Below are positions 1 to 9,148 of a stretch of DNA of 64,000 bases, piece after piece. The translations under genes and the position numbers were made by a program. The notes under the pieces were generated by a model that was given only the letters and a program-made list of their open reading frames with translations, was not told the DNA's origin and did not search any database. The stretch comes from Streptomyces sp. Root1304 (GTDB taxonomy: Bacteria > Actinomycetota > Actinomycetes > Streptomycetales > Streptomycetaceae), in assembly GCF_001426405.1 (NCBI RefSeq), contig NZ_LMEP01000004.1, positions 62,001 through 126,000 on the forward strand, given 5' to 3'. The first letter of the stretch is position 1; the number at the start of each line of letters is the position of its first letter.

Positions 1-713
1 GGCCGCACGGTAGCCGGCGACCTTCGCCGCCACCTGGGCCGGGGTGAGGACCTCGTCCTTCACGTGGAGCAGGTAGTCGACCTGCTCCACGTAGACGCGG
101 GGGACCGTGGAGGTCTCGCCGGCGGGGGGTCGATCAGCCACTGGTTGAAGTGGATCGACACGGGTCGCTCGGGCAGATAGCGGGCGTCGTGCCGGGCGAA
201 CTCCTTGCCGTCGAGGTAGTACCGGTGTAGTCGAAGTCGTCGAAGAGCACGCCCTGTTCGGCCGGATGAGTGGTCGGAGTCGTGGGGGAGGGGGTGGTCG
301 GCGCAGGGGTGGGCGCGTCGCCGCCGGGGTCGGTGCCCCAGACCTGGACGCCGCCGATGGTGGCGGTGACCTTGGTCCAGTTCGCGTACGCGGTCTGCGC
401 GGGTCCTCAGGTTCGTGCAGCCCTTGACGGCCCAGTCGCAGGCGTAGGTGTAGGAAGCGCCGGGGGCGGCCTTGAAGTAGTAGCGCAGCCTGACCTGACT
501 CAACGGGCCTGTCGTAGCTCCGGTGTTGACCACGGTGAGCCAGGGCGCGGCTTGGCCGCTGCCCGTGCCGCCCTGCCGGTACCGGACGGCGATGCTCTCG
601 TCCGCGGCGGCGGCAGGGAGAGTGGTGAGCGCGGTGGCGCCGAGACCGAGCACGGTGGCGGCGGCGAGCACCGCACGTATGCCCGGCCTCTGATGGTTCG
701 TTCCGTTGCGCAT
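1..713 (-). pseudogene. Decayed CBM3-GH16 secreted glycanase (second copy)
   Basis: This is a broken paralogue of the intact glycanase gene at 16803-18254. Reading left from the ATG at 713, the signal peptide and first part of the cellulose-binding-type CBM3 match the intact copy (RLRYYFKAAPG, ACDWAVKGC). The frame then breaks: about sixty CBM3 residues are missing, and the linker is read in the wrong frame. A second deletion joins the linker end directly to DGKEFARHDARYLPERP, removing roughly 140 residues that include the catalytic EYDFE motif. The tail (LHVKDEVLTPAQVAAKV) is present and runs off the left edge. The two copies remain very similar at the DNA level, so the decay looks fairly recent. 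It cannot encode a working enzyme. Confidence 0.85.
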
Positions 714-790
714 GGCGTGCCCCTCGGGGAGGTGATTGGAGGGAAGGCGGCACGGTGCCGCAGGCTGCCACCGGATGCGGCAGGCCGGTC

Positions 791-2716
791 TCAGTGACTT
801 CCGGGGTCGGTGAACGCCCAGTCCACGCCGTACGGGGCGAGCTGGGCGGTGATCCGGCGGCGTAGACCGGGGTCGGAGACCGGCGGCAGGGACACCACCG
901 GGCGGCCGTCGGTCAGGTCGCATCGGATCTGCCGGTCGGAGCAGGCGATGCCGATGGAGGCCAGAGCACTGGAGAAGGCACGCCGGGTGGCATCGAGGTG
1001 CAGGGGTACCTTGGAGGGCTTGCCGATGTCGGTCAGGGGCAGCGCCGCCAGGACGATGACGTCCTTGGGGGCCGCGGCTCGCTCGGGTACGTGCCGTGCG
1101 GCGAACGCGATCAGTTCGTCGGCGCCGGTGTCGGTCTCGCCCGGGGCCAGGGTGACGTAGGCGACGGGGACTTCGCCGGAGTGCGGGTCGGGGCGGCCGA
1201 CGGCGCTCGCGCCGGTGACGGCCGGGTGGGCGAGGAGTGCGTCCTCGATGACGGCGGGGTCGATGTTGTGGCCGCCGCGGATGATCAGGTCCTTCGCGCG
1301 GCCGAGCAGGTGGATGAAGCCATCGGCGTCCACGCGTGCGAGGTCACCGGTGTCGAGCCAGCCGTCGCGCACGGTGCCGAGGGTGTCCGTGCGCGGTCCG
1401 TCGGCGTCGTGGCCGACGACGTAGCCGGGGAAGACGGTGGGGCCGCTGATGGCGAGGATGCCGGGCTGACCCTGCGGGAGGTCGTGCCACTGGCCGTCGC
1501 TGCCGATCCGTACCGTCTTCACCTGCTGGTAGGGCATGCGCTGGCCCGCCGCCTCGGGGCGCTGGTGTTCGCGCAGGAAGCTTCGGGCGCTGCCGCAGGT
1601 GGCCTCGGTCAGTCCGTACCCCTGGCACAGGGGTACGCCGGTGTGGTCCTCGAACGCCGCGCGTACCGCCGGCGGCAGAGGGGACGCCCCGACGATCGCG
1701 AAGCGCAGCGAGGTGATGTCCGCGTCGAGCGGTACCCGGGCGAGTCCGGCGTAGACGGTCGGAACGGCGGACATGGTGGCGATCCGGAAGTGCTCGACGA
1801 TCTTCCAGATGACCTTGAACAGCGCCGGCTCGCGGTAACCGAGAGGGCCGGCCCACACGCTGTGCTGACCGCGCAGCAGCGGTGCGAGCAGGGTGACGAC
1901 CAGGGCGTTGACGTGGAACAGCGGCAGCCCGGCGAAGAGTACGGAATCGGGGTCCAGCAGGCTGTTGGCCGCGATCATCCAGGCATCGGTCACCTCGTTG
2001 GCGTGGGTGTGCGCGGCGAGCTTGGGGGCGCCGGTGGTGCCGCCGGTGTGGAAGTACGCGGCCAGGTCACCGGCTTTCGGGGGCACCAACCCGGGACGGA
2101 GTTCCGTCGGCTGGGCGGCGGCCGCGAGGTGCAGATGGGCGACTTCGACCCCCTCGATCGGCTCCAGCGCGGGCGCGGGATCGGATGCGCCGACGGGGCG
2201 CAGCGCGAAGAGTGCCGAGCAGCGGAGCGATGCCGCCACGGTGCGGGCAGTCCGCCATGCACCGGGGTCGAGTTCGGGTCCGGCCGCGACCAGGATCCTG
2301 GCCCCGCCCAGCCTCAGCAGGCGTTCGGCGTGCTCGGCGGCGAGGGAGGGGTTGACCGGTGCGGCGATGCCCGCGAGCTGGGCGGCCAGGAGCGTGGCGG
2401 GCAGCAGGCCGGTATTGGGGGTCAGCAGGCCCACGGCGGTGGTGCGGCGGACATCGTGCTGGTGGAACAGGTTCGCGATGCGGTGTACCTGGTCGCGCAG
2501 TTGGGCGAAGCCCACGGTCTCGCCGCGTGTCCACTGCTCCGCGCTGGGCAGCGCGGTGAGAGCCGGCCGGTCGGGCCACAGCGCGGCGGCGCGGGCCAGG
2601 ACGTCGTAGGCGGAACCCGGCAGGCCGCGGTCCTCCAGCGCGAGGGACTCGATGGTCTTCAGGTCGCCCGGCTGGTCGTACGTCGGCCAGAGCGGATCGG
2701 GTTGAGGGACGCTCAC
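791..2716 (-). CDS. Acyl-CoA synthetase (AMP-binding, ANL superfamily)
   Basis: The protein (641 aa) is an adenylate-forming ligase predicted to activate a carboxylic acid with ATP and CoA; the substrate is unknown. The P-loop FHTGGTTGAPK lies near residue 225, followed by YGLTEATCG (A5-type motif), GWLDTGDLARVD with GRAKDLIIRGG (hinge and adenylate contact), and GKPSKVPL near the end with the usual catalytic lysine. The start is GTG with GGAAGG eight bases upstream. It is the last gene of a leftward block with an esterase, an amidase and an Lrp regulator. This suggests that acids released by the two hydrolases are activated here, which is inference. Family assignment is firm and specificity is not. 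Confidence 0.9.
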   Translation of the reverse strand: MSVPQPDPLWPTYDQPGDLKTIESLALEDRGLPGSAYDVLARAAALWPDRPALTALPSAEQWTRGETVGFAQLRDQVHRIANLFHQHDVRRTTAVGLLTPNTGLLPATLLAAQLAGIAAPVNPSLAAEHAERLLRLGGARILVAAGPELDPGAWRTARTVAASLRCSALFALRPVGASDPAPALEPIEGVEVAHLHLAAAAQPTELRPGLVPPKAGDLAAYFHTGGTTGAPKLAAHTHANEVTDAWMIAANSLLDPDSVLFAGLPLFHVNALVVTLLAPLLRGQHSVWAGPLGYREPALFKVIWKIVEHFRIATMSAVPTVYAGLARVPLDADITSLRFAIVGASPLPPAVRAAFEDHTGVPLCQGYGLTEATCGSARSFLREHQRPEAAGQRMPYQQVKTVRIGSDGQWHDLPQGQPGILAISGPTVFPGYVVGHDADGPRTDTLGTVRDGWLDTGDLARVDADGFIHLLGRAKDLIIRGGHNIDPAVIEDALLAHPAVTGASAVGRPDPHSGEVPVAYVTLAPGETDTGADELIAFAARHVPERAAAPKDVIVLAALPLTDIGKPSKVPLHLDATRRAFSSALASIGIACSDRQIRCDLTDGRPVVSLPPVSDPGLRRRITAQLAPYGVDWAFTDPGSH

Positions 2717-2771
2717 GGGAACTGCCTTCCGAGGGTGGGCTGGTGGAGGTGAAGCGGGATCCGGTTCGGGC

Positions 2772-3728
2772 TCAGCCGATCAGACGCTTGAGAGCGGTGT
2801 TGATCCATGCCGTCGCTTCGCCGGCGGCCGGGCTGAGGTGGTCCATGCCGTAGAAGCCGTGGATGAGCCCGTCGAACTCCCGGTGCTCGACACGTACTCC
2901 GGCGTCGCGCAGGGCATCGGCGTACCGGTTTCCCTCGTCGCGCAGCGGGTCGAACTCCGCTGTGGCGACCACCGCCGGCGCGAGACCGGACAGCCGCTCC
3001 GCCCGTAGGGGGGCGAAGCGCGGGTCGGTCCCGAGCCGCACGGCGGCCGGGTCCGAGCGGGAGAGCCCGAGGTACTGCTCGACGAACCAGTGGAGTTGCG
3101 CGGTGGTGAGGGAATAGCCCTCGGCGTTCTCCGTCCGCGACGGGTACGTGCCCGTGATGTCGGTGCTGGGGTAGACCAGCAGGTGCGCGGCCAGGGGCAG
3201 TCCGTCGGCGTGGGCCTGCTGCGCGCATACCGCGGAGAGGGTCGCTCCGGCGCTGTCCCCGCCGATCACGAGCCGGGAGGCGTCTCCGCCGAAGTCGTCC
3301 AAGTGCTGCGCGACCCAGGTGAGGGCGGTGTACGCGTCGTCGACCGCCGCGGGGAAACGGTGCTCGGGGGCGAGCCGGTAGTCGACGCTCACCACCACGG
3401 CCCGCAGGTCGTCGCACAGGGTGCGGGCGTGAGCGTCATGGGTGTCGAGGCCGCCGGCCACCCAGCCGCCTCCGTGCAGGTACACCACCGTGGGCAGCGG
3501 GGCCACCGCGTCGGGGCGGTACACGCGGGCGGGGAGGTAGCCGGCCAGAACGGTGGATGTCACGGAAGCGACCTCACGCACTGTGGCCGGGTCGCGCTGG
3601 TCGACGGTCAGCGTGCGCAGGCGGGACCGGGCCTGCGCCACCGCCTGCTCATCGGTCTTCGGACTCTCCGGGGCTTCGAGGTCCGCGAGCGCCCGCAGCA
3701 GGGCGGCGATGTGCGGGTCGAGGGGCAC
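2772..3728 (-). CDS. Alpha/beta hydrolase of the hormone-sensitive-lipase type (esterase)
   Basis: This is a 318-aa cytoplasmic esterase/lipase-like protein. The oxyanion-hole motif YLHGGGWVAGG sits near residue 85 and the nucleophile elbow GGDSAGAT near residue 155. The acid is probably in AEFDPLRDEG, and the histidine in LIHGFYGMD. GTG is chosen as start because AGGAGA precedes it by about eight bases. It lies between the amidase and the acyl-CoA synthetase with short gaps, consistent with one transcript. A second enzyme of this family is at 18432-19331 in a comparable gene set. The substrate is probably a short-chain ester, but nothing in the sequence fixes it. Confidence 0.88.
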   Translation of the reverse strand: MPLDPHIAALLRALADLEAPESPKTDEQAVAQARSRLRTLTVDQRDPATVREVASVTSTVLAGYLPARVYRPDAVAPLPTVVYLHGGGWVAGGLDTHDAHARTLCDDLRAVVVSVDYRLAPEHRFPAAVDDAYTALTWVAQHLDDFGGDASRLVIGGDSAGATLSAVCAQQAHADGLPLAAHLLVYPSTDITGTYPSRTENAEGYSLTTAQLHWFVEQYLGLSRSDPAAVRLGTDPRFAPLRAERLSGLAPAVVATAEFDPLRDEGNRYADALRDAGVRVEHREFDGLIHGFYGMDHLSPAAGEATAWINTALKRLIG

Positions 3729-3786
3729 GACATGTCTCCTGACGGCCGACGGGCGATGATGTGGGTGGTGAGGTGAGGAGGCGGGG

Positions 3787-5238
3787 CTACGACAGTCGGT
3801 CCTCGATCTGTGCGTACGACCAGGGGCGGAGGATCTCCAGGGCCTTGCCGACGCGGAAGACGGCCGGGTCGTCGTAGGGGTGGCCGACGATCTGGAGGCC
3901 GGTGGGGATTCCCCAGCTCGACATGCCGGAGGGGACGTTGAGGACGGGGCAGCGGTTGTTGATGTTGAAAGGGCTGGTCATGGCGCACCACAGCGTGTCG
4001 GCCACCTCCTCGCCGTGCACCACGACCTTCTCGCCCGCGAGGTCGTCGCCCGCGTGCCAGCCGGGGATGGCGGTGGTGGGGCAGAGCAGCACGTCGAATC
4101 CGGCCATGGCGGTGGCGAGTTCACGTTGCAGCCGGTGCTCGGCGCGCAGCGAGTCGAGGTAGCTCACCTGGGTGCGGGCGTACGTCATGGTGTCGGCGAA
4201 GGCGACCGCGTACGGGCTCAGCAGCTCGCGATGGGTCTCGGCGGCCTCGATGACGAGGGCGCCGAAGATGGTCGAGAAGTGGCCGGCGAGCGAGGTGAGC
4301 AGGTCGGCATGGGTCCAGGGGAGGGTGATCTCCTCCACGTGCGCGCCGGCGTCGGCGAGGGCCTGGGCGGCGGCGCGGGTGTTGGCTTCGACCTCCGGGT
4401 GGACGTCGTACTCGCCCAGCCGTACGCACAGGGCGATCCGCATGCCGCTGACGTCCTCGTACGCGGTGGGCAGCGTCAGCCTGGGGCGGATCGAGGTGTG
4501 GTCGCGGGGGTCGGGGCCGGCCAGGACGTTCTGGAAGGCGAGGGTGTCGTCCACCGTGCGGGCCATCGGGCCGTCACCGCGGTAGTGGTCGGCGGTGAGC
4601 ACGCCGAGCCCGGGATTGCGGCCGTAGGGCGCCTTGAAGCCGACCGTTCCGGTGAAAGCGGCCGGGATGCGGGTGGAGCCGCCGATGTCGGAGGCGGAGG
4701 CGAGCACGGTCGTCCCGGCGGCGAGGGCGGCGCCGGAGCCGCCGGAGGAGCCGCCGGGGGTGAAGTCGAGGTTCCACGGGTTGCGGGTGGTGCCCCACAT
4801 GCGGGAGTGGGTGTAGGTGGAGAGGGAGAACTCGGGGGTGGTGGTGCGGGCGTGGATGATGCCGCCGGCGTCGAGGATGCGGTCGATCACGGGGGCGTTC
4901 TCGGCGGCGATCCGGCCTTCGTGGACGAGGGAGCCCTCCGTCAGGGTGCGGCCCAGGATGGAGTGCTTCTCCTTCGCCGCGACCGGGATGCCCTCCAGCG
5001 GGCGGGGGGCCAGGCCGTCCTTGCCGAGGTAGCGGTCCTCGGCGTGCCGGGCCTGCTCCAGGGCCTCGTCGAAGAGGCGTTCGCTGAAGGCGTTGATCCG
5101 CGGTTCGACCTTCTCGGCGCGTTCGACGACCGCGCGCATCAGCTCGACCGGGGACACCTCGCGGCGGGTGAAGAGCCGGATGGCGTCGGTGGCGCTGAGG
5201 TGGACAAGGCCGTCGCCGACGGGTGTGTGGCTGGACAT
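3787..5238 (-). CDS. Amidase (amidase-signature family)
   Basis: This 483-aa enzyme belongs to the amidase-signature family, which hydrolyses C-N amide bonds with a Ser-cisSer-Lys triad. The lysine is in PVAAKEKHS (near residue 90). The glycine/serine-rich signature GGSSGGSGAALAAG is near residue 165 and is followed by SDIGGSTRIPA with the nucleophilic serine. Length is normal for the family. The start is ATG at 5238, and no signal peptide is visible, so it should be cytoplasmic. The genes downstream are an esterase and an acyl-CoA synthetase; upstream is a divergent-promoter Lrp regulator. This context suggests hydrolysis of an imported amide. The exact substrate is unknown, and GatA is unlikely because no GatB/C lies nearby. 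Confidence 0.9.
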   Translation of the reverse strand: MSSHTPVGDGLVHLSATDAIRLFTRREVSPVELMRAVVERAEKVEPRINAFSERLFDEALEQARHAEDRYLGKDGLAPRPLEGIPVAAKEKHSILGRTLTEGSLVHEGRIAAENAPVIDRILDAGGIIHARTTTPEFSLSTYTHSRMWGTTRNPWNLDFTPGGSSGGSGAALAAGTTVLASASDIGGSTRIPAAFTGTVGFKAPYGRNPGLGVLTADHYRGDGPMARTVDDTLAFQNVLAGPDPRDHTSIRPRLTLPTAYEDVSGMRIALCVRLGEYDVHPEVEANTRAAAQALADAGAHVEEITLPWTHADLLTSLAGHFSTIFGALVIEAAETHRELLSPYAVAFADTMTYARTQVSYLDSLRAEHRLQRELATAMAGFDVLLCPTTAIPGWHAGDDLAGEKVVVHGEEVADTLWCAMTSPFNINNRCPVLNVPSGMSSWGIPTGLQIVGHPYDDPAVFRVGKALEILRPWSYAQIEDRLS

Positions 5239-5395
5239 GGGCGTCCCTCTCGGTCATGGGCTGAGGCGGGCCGGTTGGCCGTCTGCCGGTGGTGTCAGCC
5301 TCATGGACCGGTCCCGTCCGCCCCGCGGATTGCACGGATCCGCCACGACCAGGGGCGCTGTGCGGGAAACCGCAGCACGCTCGGGCGGGGGTGAT

Positions 5396-6460
5396 TCAGG
5401 CGACCGGGGCCCACAGGTCGATGGGAACGAAGCCCGTGCTGCGGCCGTCGTCGGCGAGCAGGCGCCCCATGCGCTTGACCCAGCGCAGGTTCACCGCGCG
5501 ATTGAGCACGCGCACGGAGGTGATCCTGGCGGCGGCCTGGGCCTCGTAGCGGGCGAGGTCGTCCAGGGCGTGCAGCCACACGACGCTCAGCAGGTTGGCC
5601 TCGGAGGACACCGACGCCGCCATACGGGTGTTCCGCAACCGGCTCAACTCGTCACCCGCCGTGGCGAGCTGCGCGGGCGGCACGGACATCCAGACGGTCG
5701 CCGAGCTCCCCCAGCCTGAGTGCAGGTGAGCGGTGTCGCAGCGCAGCACCGCCCTGCCGCCGTGCAGAAGGGAGTGCACAAGCCGCCGCACCGTCGACTC
5801 GGGGCGGTCCAGCTCGGCGGCGATCGAGGCGACGGAGCGGCGGCCGTCCTCGGCGAGGACGAGCATCAGGGCGCGGTCCTCGGGTGCGAGGACCGCGACG
5901 GCGGTGCGGCCGGCACTGTCCTCGGCCTCCGCCAGGTCGCGCCGCTGATCGCGCGAGAGCGAGTCCATGCGCCACTCGCTTCCGTCCTGGTACAGCTGCT
6001 GCACCAGGTGGGTGCGGGTGGCGGTCACCGCCTCGTCGCGGCCGAGAGCGAGGACGTACGCGGTCATCGACGACTTGGTCGCCGTGGCCACCGTCAGGAG
6101 CAGGTCGCACGATCCGGCCACCAGTTCCACGCTCGTCGCCTGCGGGTGTCGCGCGAGCCGGTCGGCCAGGGCTTCCCGGGCCCGGGGCACGCACGACACC
6201 TCGATCAGGGCGAGGGCTCCGTGAGCGACCTGGGAAGGAGCCGCGTGGCAGGTGATCCACGCCTCACCGGAGGCGCGCAGCCGAGCCCAGCGCCGCGACA
6301 GCGTCGCCGCGTCCACGCCGAGCGGGCGGGCCAACTGCGCCCAGGGGGCGCGGGGCGCCATCTGCAGGGCGTTGACGAGCGCGAGATCGAGTTCATCGAG
6401 CGTTCCCCGGGACGGGGCGTCGGCCGCGGCCGGGCCGACAGATGCTGCGGATCCATGCAT
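5396..6460 (-). CDS. Tandem-domain Lrp/AsnC-family regulator (paralogue of 22099-23139)
   Basis: At 354 aa this is about twice the usual Lrp length. It contains two Lrp-like halves, each with a winged HTH (residues about 22-65, LDLALVNALQ; and about 190-235, DRALMLVLAEDGRRSVASIA), each followed by a ligand-sensing-type segment. The C terminus carries VKRMGRLLADDGRS and VPIDLW, which recur in the second regulator (VKRMGRILDPAGRS, VPMDIW). It is divergent from the ABC/M20 operon starting at 6585, with about 125 bp between, the usual layout for a local regulator. It probably senses an amino acid or derivative and controls the flanking operons. Both halves look intact. Confidence 0.88.
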   Translation of the reverse strand: MHGSAASVGPAAADAPSRGTLDELDLALVNALQMAPRAPWAQLARPLGVDAATLSRRWARLRASGEAWITCHAAPSQVAHGALALIEVSCVPRAREALADRLARHPQATSVELVAGSCDLLLTVATATKSSMTAYVLALGRDEAVTATRTHLVQQLYQDGSEWRMDSLSRDQRRDLAEAEDSAGRTAVAVLAPEDRALMLVLAEDGRRSVASIAAELDRPESTVRRLVHSLLHGGRAVLRCDTAHLHSGWGSSATVWMSVPPAQLATAGDELSRLRNTRMAASVSSEANLLSVVWLHALDDLARYEAQAAARITSVRVLNRAVNLRWVKRMGRLLADDGRSTGFVPIDLWAPVA

Positions 6461-6584
6461 GTAAGCGCCTCCCGGCTGCGGATTCTTGCAATTTCGGGCT
6501 GGTGCGGGAAGTGGCCTGTTCTGTATGCCGCATCACACCGCAGCGCCGCCCCCGCCCTCAGTCCTCCGTCCCGGGGAGTCCTCC

Positions 6585-8153
6585 ATGCACCGTTCACGAT
6601 TCCTCTCCGGCGCCGTCACGGTCGCCGCCACGTCCCTCCTGGCCTCCGCCTGCACCACCGGCTCCGTCGGCGTCCCTTCGTCGAGCGGCGGCAAGAGCGG
6701 GGGCACCGTCAGGATCGGTGTCACCTCCGACGTCACCTCGTTCGACCCGGCGAGGGGCGCGGGTGGCACGGACTACGTGATGACGTCGCTGCTGTACCAG
6801 CCGTTGATCGGCCAGGACGACGGCGGCGTGTTCGTCGCCGGTCTGGCCGAGACGTGGACGTCCACGCCGACGAAGACGACCCTGACCCTGAAGAAGGGCC
6901 TGACCTGCTCCGACGGTTCCTCCCTAACCGCCTCGCAGGTCGTCGCCTCCCTGCAGCGCTACCGGACGACCTCGGCCGGAGCCCTCCTCACCTTCGGCGC
7001 CGCGAACGCGGGCGAGAAGACGACCATCACGGGCGACGACGCGGCCCGCACCGTCTCCATCACCACCGCCACCCCGTGGGGCGAGGTCCTCAGCGGCCTT
7101 TCCGGCACCGGCGCCGGGATCATCTGCAGGGCCGGTCTCGACGCCGGCACCGCCGCGCTCGCTCAGGGCGCCGTCAAGGGCGCGGCTTCCGGCCCGTACG
7201 AGATGGCGACGGCGCGGCGCGGCGCCTCCTACGAACTGAAGCTGCGCAAGGGCTTCGACGCGTATCCGCGCTTCGCCTCGCTGCCCGCGGGAACACCGGC
7301 CGACACCCTGCGGATCCAGATCGCGAGGAACGAGTCGACCCTCGCCAACCAGCTGCGGACAGGCGCCCTGGACCTGGCCCCCCTCACCGGCACCGACGTC
7401 ACGCGGTTCACCGGCGATGCCGGGTACGGGATCAGGTCGGCGCCGTTCATCCGGAACTACATCGCCTTCAACCAGCGCCCCGGGCACCCGGGCGCCGACC
7501 CGAAGATCCGCAACGCGGTCGCGCAGGCGGTCAGCGCCACCGCCTTCAACAAGGTCTTCGGCGGCGCGGGCCGACCCATGACGTCGTACGTGGACGAGAC
7601 GTCCGCCTGCGTCTCCACCGACACCTCCCTGCTGACCGCGACCGACCCGGCCGCCGCGAAGAAGACCCTCGCAGGAGTGAAGATCAAGCTGGAGGGGTCC
7701 AACGCGGTCGCGGGCGGTGCCGGCAATTCCTACGTCGCCGAGGCCCTGCGCACCGCCGGTGCCGAGGTGAAGCTCACCAACGCCGACAACGCCACCTGGG
7801 CCACCGACGTCACCGCCAACCAGGGCGACTGGGACGTCACCGTCTTCCCGCTGATCAGCGGGCTCCTCGCGCGCGGCGGCACCTACTTCCTGGGCCCCGA
7901 ACCGGCCGAGGGCGGTCTGAACTACGGCGCGGTGAAGAACACGGCGTTCGCGGAGAACTACGTCGCGGCCACCTCCACCACCGATCGGAACGCCAAGTGC
8001 GCCGCCTGGCAGAAGGCGCAGGAGGCCCTGCTCAAGGCCGACGACGTGATTCCGCTCGCCACGGTCAACGTGCACTACGTCGCCCGCGAGGGCGTCTCCT
8101 TCGCGATGCCGGCCGGATCCCTGACCGTCTCCACGCTCCGGATCACCGGCTGA
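6585..8153 (+). CDS. ABC transporter substrate-binding lipoprotein (peptide/nickel family 5)
   Basis: This 522-aa family-5 extracellular solute-binding protein would capture peptide-like solutes for the importer encoded behind it. The N terminus is a lipoprotein signal ending SLLASAC, with the lipidated Cys at residue 23, followed by a Ser/Gly-rich tether. The mature part shows the family pattern GVTSDVTSFDPARG and LLYQPLIG. ATG at 6585 is chosen because it gives the proper signal peptide and follows CGGGGAG. The stop TGA shares a base with the next ATG (TGATG at 8151-8155), so the permease is probably translated by coupling. The solute is not known; the M20 and amidase neighbours suggest an N-acylated amino acid or small peptide. 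Confidence 0.92.
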   Translation: MHRSRFLSGAVTVAATSLLASACTTGSVGVPSSSGGKSGGTVRIGVTSDVTSFDPARGAGGTDYVMTSLLYQPLIGQDDGGVFVAGLAETWTSTPTKTTLTLKKGLTCSDGSSLTASQVVASLQRYRTTSAGALLTFGAANAGEKTTITGDDAARTVSITTATPWGEVLSGLSGTGAGIICRAGLDAGTAALAQGAVKGAASGPYEMATARRGASYELKLRKGFDAYPRFASLPAGTPADTLRIQIARNESTLANQLRTGALDLAPLTGTDVTRFTGDAGYGIRSAPFIRNYIAFNQRPGHPGADPKIRNAVAQAVSATAFNKVFGGAGRPMTSYVDETSACVSTDTSLLTATDPAAAKKTLAGVKIKLEGSNAVAGGAGNSYVAEALRTAGAEVKLTNADNATWATDVTANQGDWDVTVFPLISGLLARGGTYFLGPEPAEGGLNYGAVKNTAFAENYVAATSTTDRNAKCAAWQKAQEALLKADDVIPLATVNVHYVAREGVSFAMPAGSLTVSTLRITG

Positions 8154-9148
8154 TGGCGACGACACCGACGGGCAGCGCGGCCGCGGGGGCGGGGCGCACG
8201 ACGGCGCTCGGCCCCTGGGGCGGCTTCCTCCTCCGGCGACTCGTCGGGCTCGCCGCCGTCGCGATCACACTCGTCGTCGGCACGTTCCTGATGGTGCAGC
8301 TCATCCCCGGCGACCCGGCGCACGTGGTCGCGGGCGCCGACGCGACGCCCGCCGACGTGGAGCAGGCCCGCCACGAGCTGGGCCTGGACCAGCCGTTGTC
8401 GACGCAGTTCGGTACGTATGCGAGCGGTCTGCTCGGCGGCGACCTGGGCACCTCCTTCCAGACGAAGGAACCGGTCGCCGAGATCATCGGCAGCCGTCTG
8501 CCGTTCACCGCCGAGATCGCGTTCCTCTCCGTCCTGGCGGTACTGCTGCTCGCCGTGCCGATCGGACTCGCCGTCGCCGCACGCGGAAGCCGGCGCGCCG
8601 ACGGGGCGTTCACCTTCCTCACCGGCCTGGTCGGCGCCACACCCGAGTACATCATCGGGACGCTCCTCGTCCTCGGCTTCGCGATCGGACTGGACTGGTT
8701 CCCGGCGGCGGGCGCCGAGACGGTGACCTCGATGGTGCTTCCCGTCGCCGCGCTGGTCCTGCCCGGGACCTGCGTCATGGCCCGCATCGTGCGCAGCGAG
8801 GCCGCGCACGTCCTCGCCCAGGACTACATGCGCACCGCGCGGGGCCGCCGCCTGTCACCGCTGCGTCTGTACGCCCGGCACGCCCTGCCCAATCTGCTGA
8901 CCGCCACGCTCACCCTCGGCGGGCTGATCCTCGCGGGCCTGCTCGGCGGCACGGTCGTCGTCGAGTCCGTCTTCGCCTGGCCGGGCATCGGCCAGCGCGT
9001 CGTCGAGGCGCTCCTCGTCCGCGACTACCCCGTGATCCAGGGCTGTGTCCTGGTCCTCGGCCTGCTCGCCGCCCTGCTCAACCTGCTCGTCGACCTCGTC
9101 CTCGCGCTGCTCGACCCGCGCACCCTCGCCGGAAAGGGAGGCCACTGA
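8153..9148 (+). CDS. ABC transporter permease, DppB type
   Basis: This 331-aa inner-membrane permease is of the oligopeptide/dipeptide importer class. A first membrane segment (LLRRLVGLAAVAITLVVGTF) is followed by a long external loop with LIPGDPAHV and LGLDQPLSTQF, typical of DppB, then about five more segments. The EAA-type cytoplasmic loop is near YMRTARGRRLSPLRLYARH and contacts the ATPase. It overlaps the upstream lipoprotein gene by one base and the next gene by one base (TGATG at 9146-9150). It pairs with the permease half of the fused protein at 9148. Confidence 0.93.
   Translation: MATTPTGSAAAGAGRTTALGPWGGFLLRRLVGLAAVAITLVVGTFLMVQLIPGDPAHVVAGADATPADVEQARHELGLDQPLSTQFGTYASGLLGGDLGTSFQTKEPVAEIIGSRLPFTAEIAFLSVLAVLLLAVPIGLAVAARGSRRADGAFTFLTGLVGATPEYIIGTLLVLGFAIGLDWFPAAGAETVTSMVLPVAALVLPGTCVMARIVRSEAAHVLAQDYMRTARGRRLSPLRLYARHALPNLLTATLTLGGLILAGLLGGTVVVESVFAWPGIGQRVVEALLVRDYPVIQGCVLVLGLLAALLNLLVDLVLALLDPRTLAGKGGH

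Noticed and set aside
5720..8152. Long rightward frame ahead of the DppB-type permease
   Set aside because: The part before 8153 overlaps the Lrp and binding-lipoprotein genes in other frames; the true start is the ATG at 8153.
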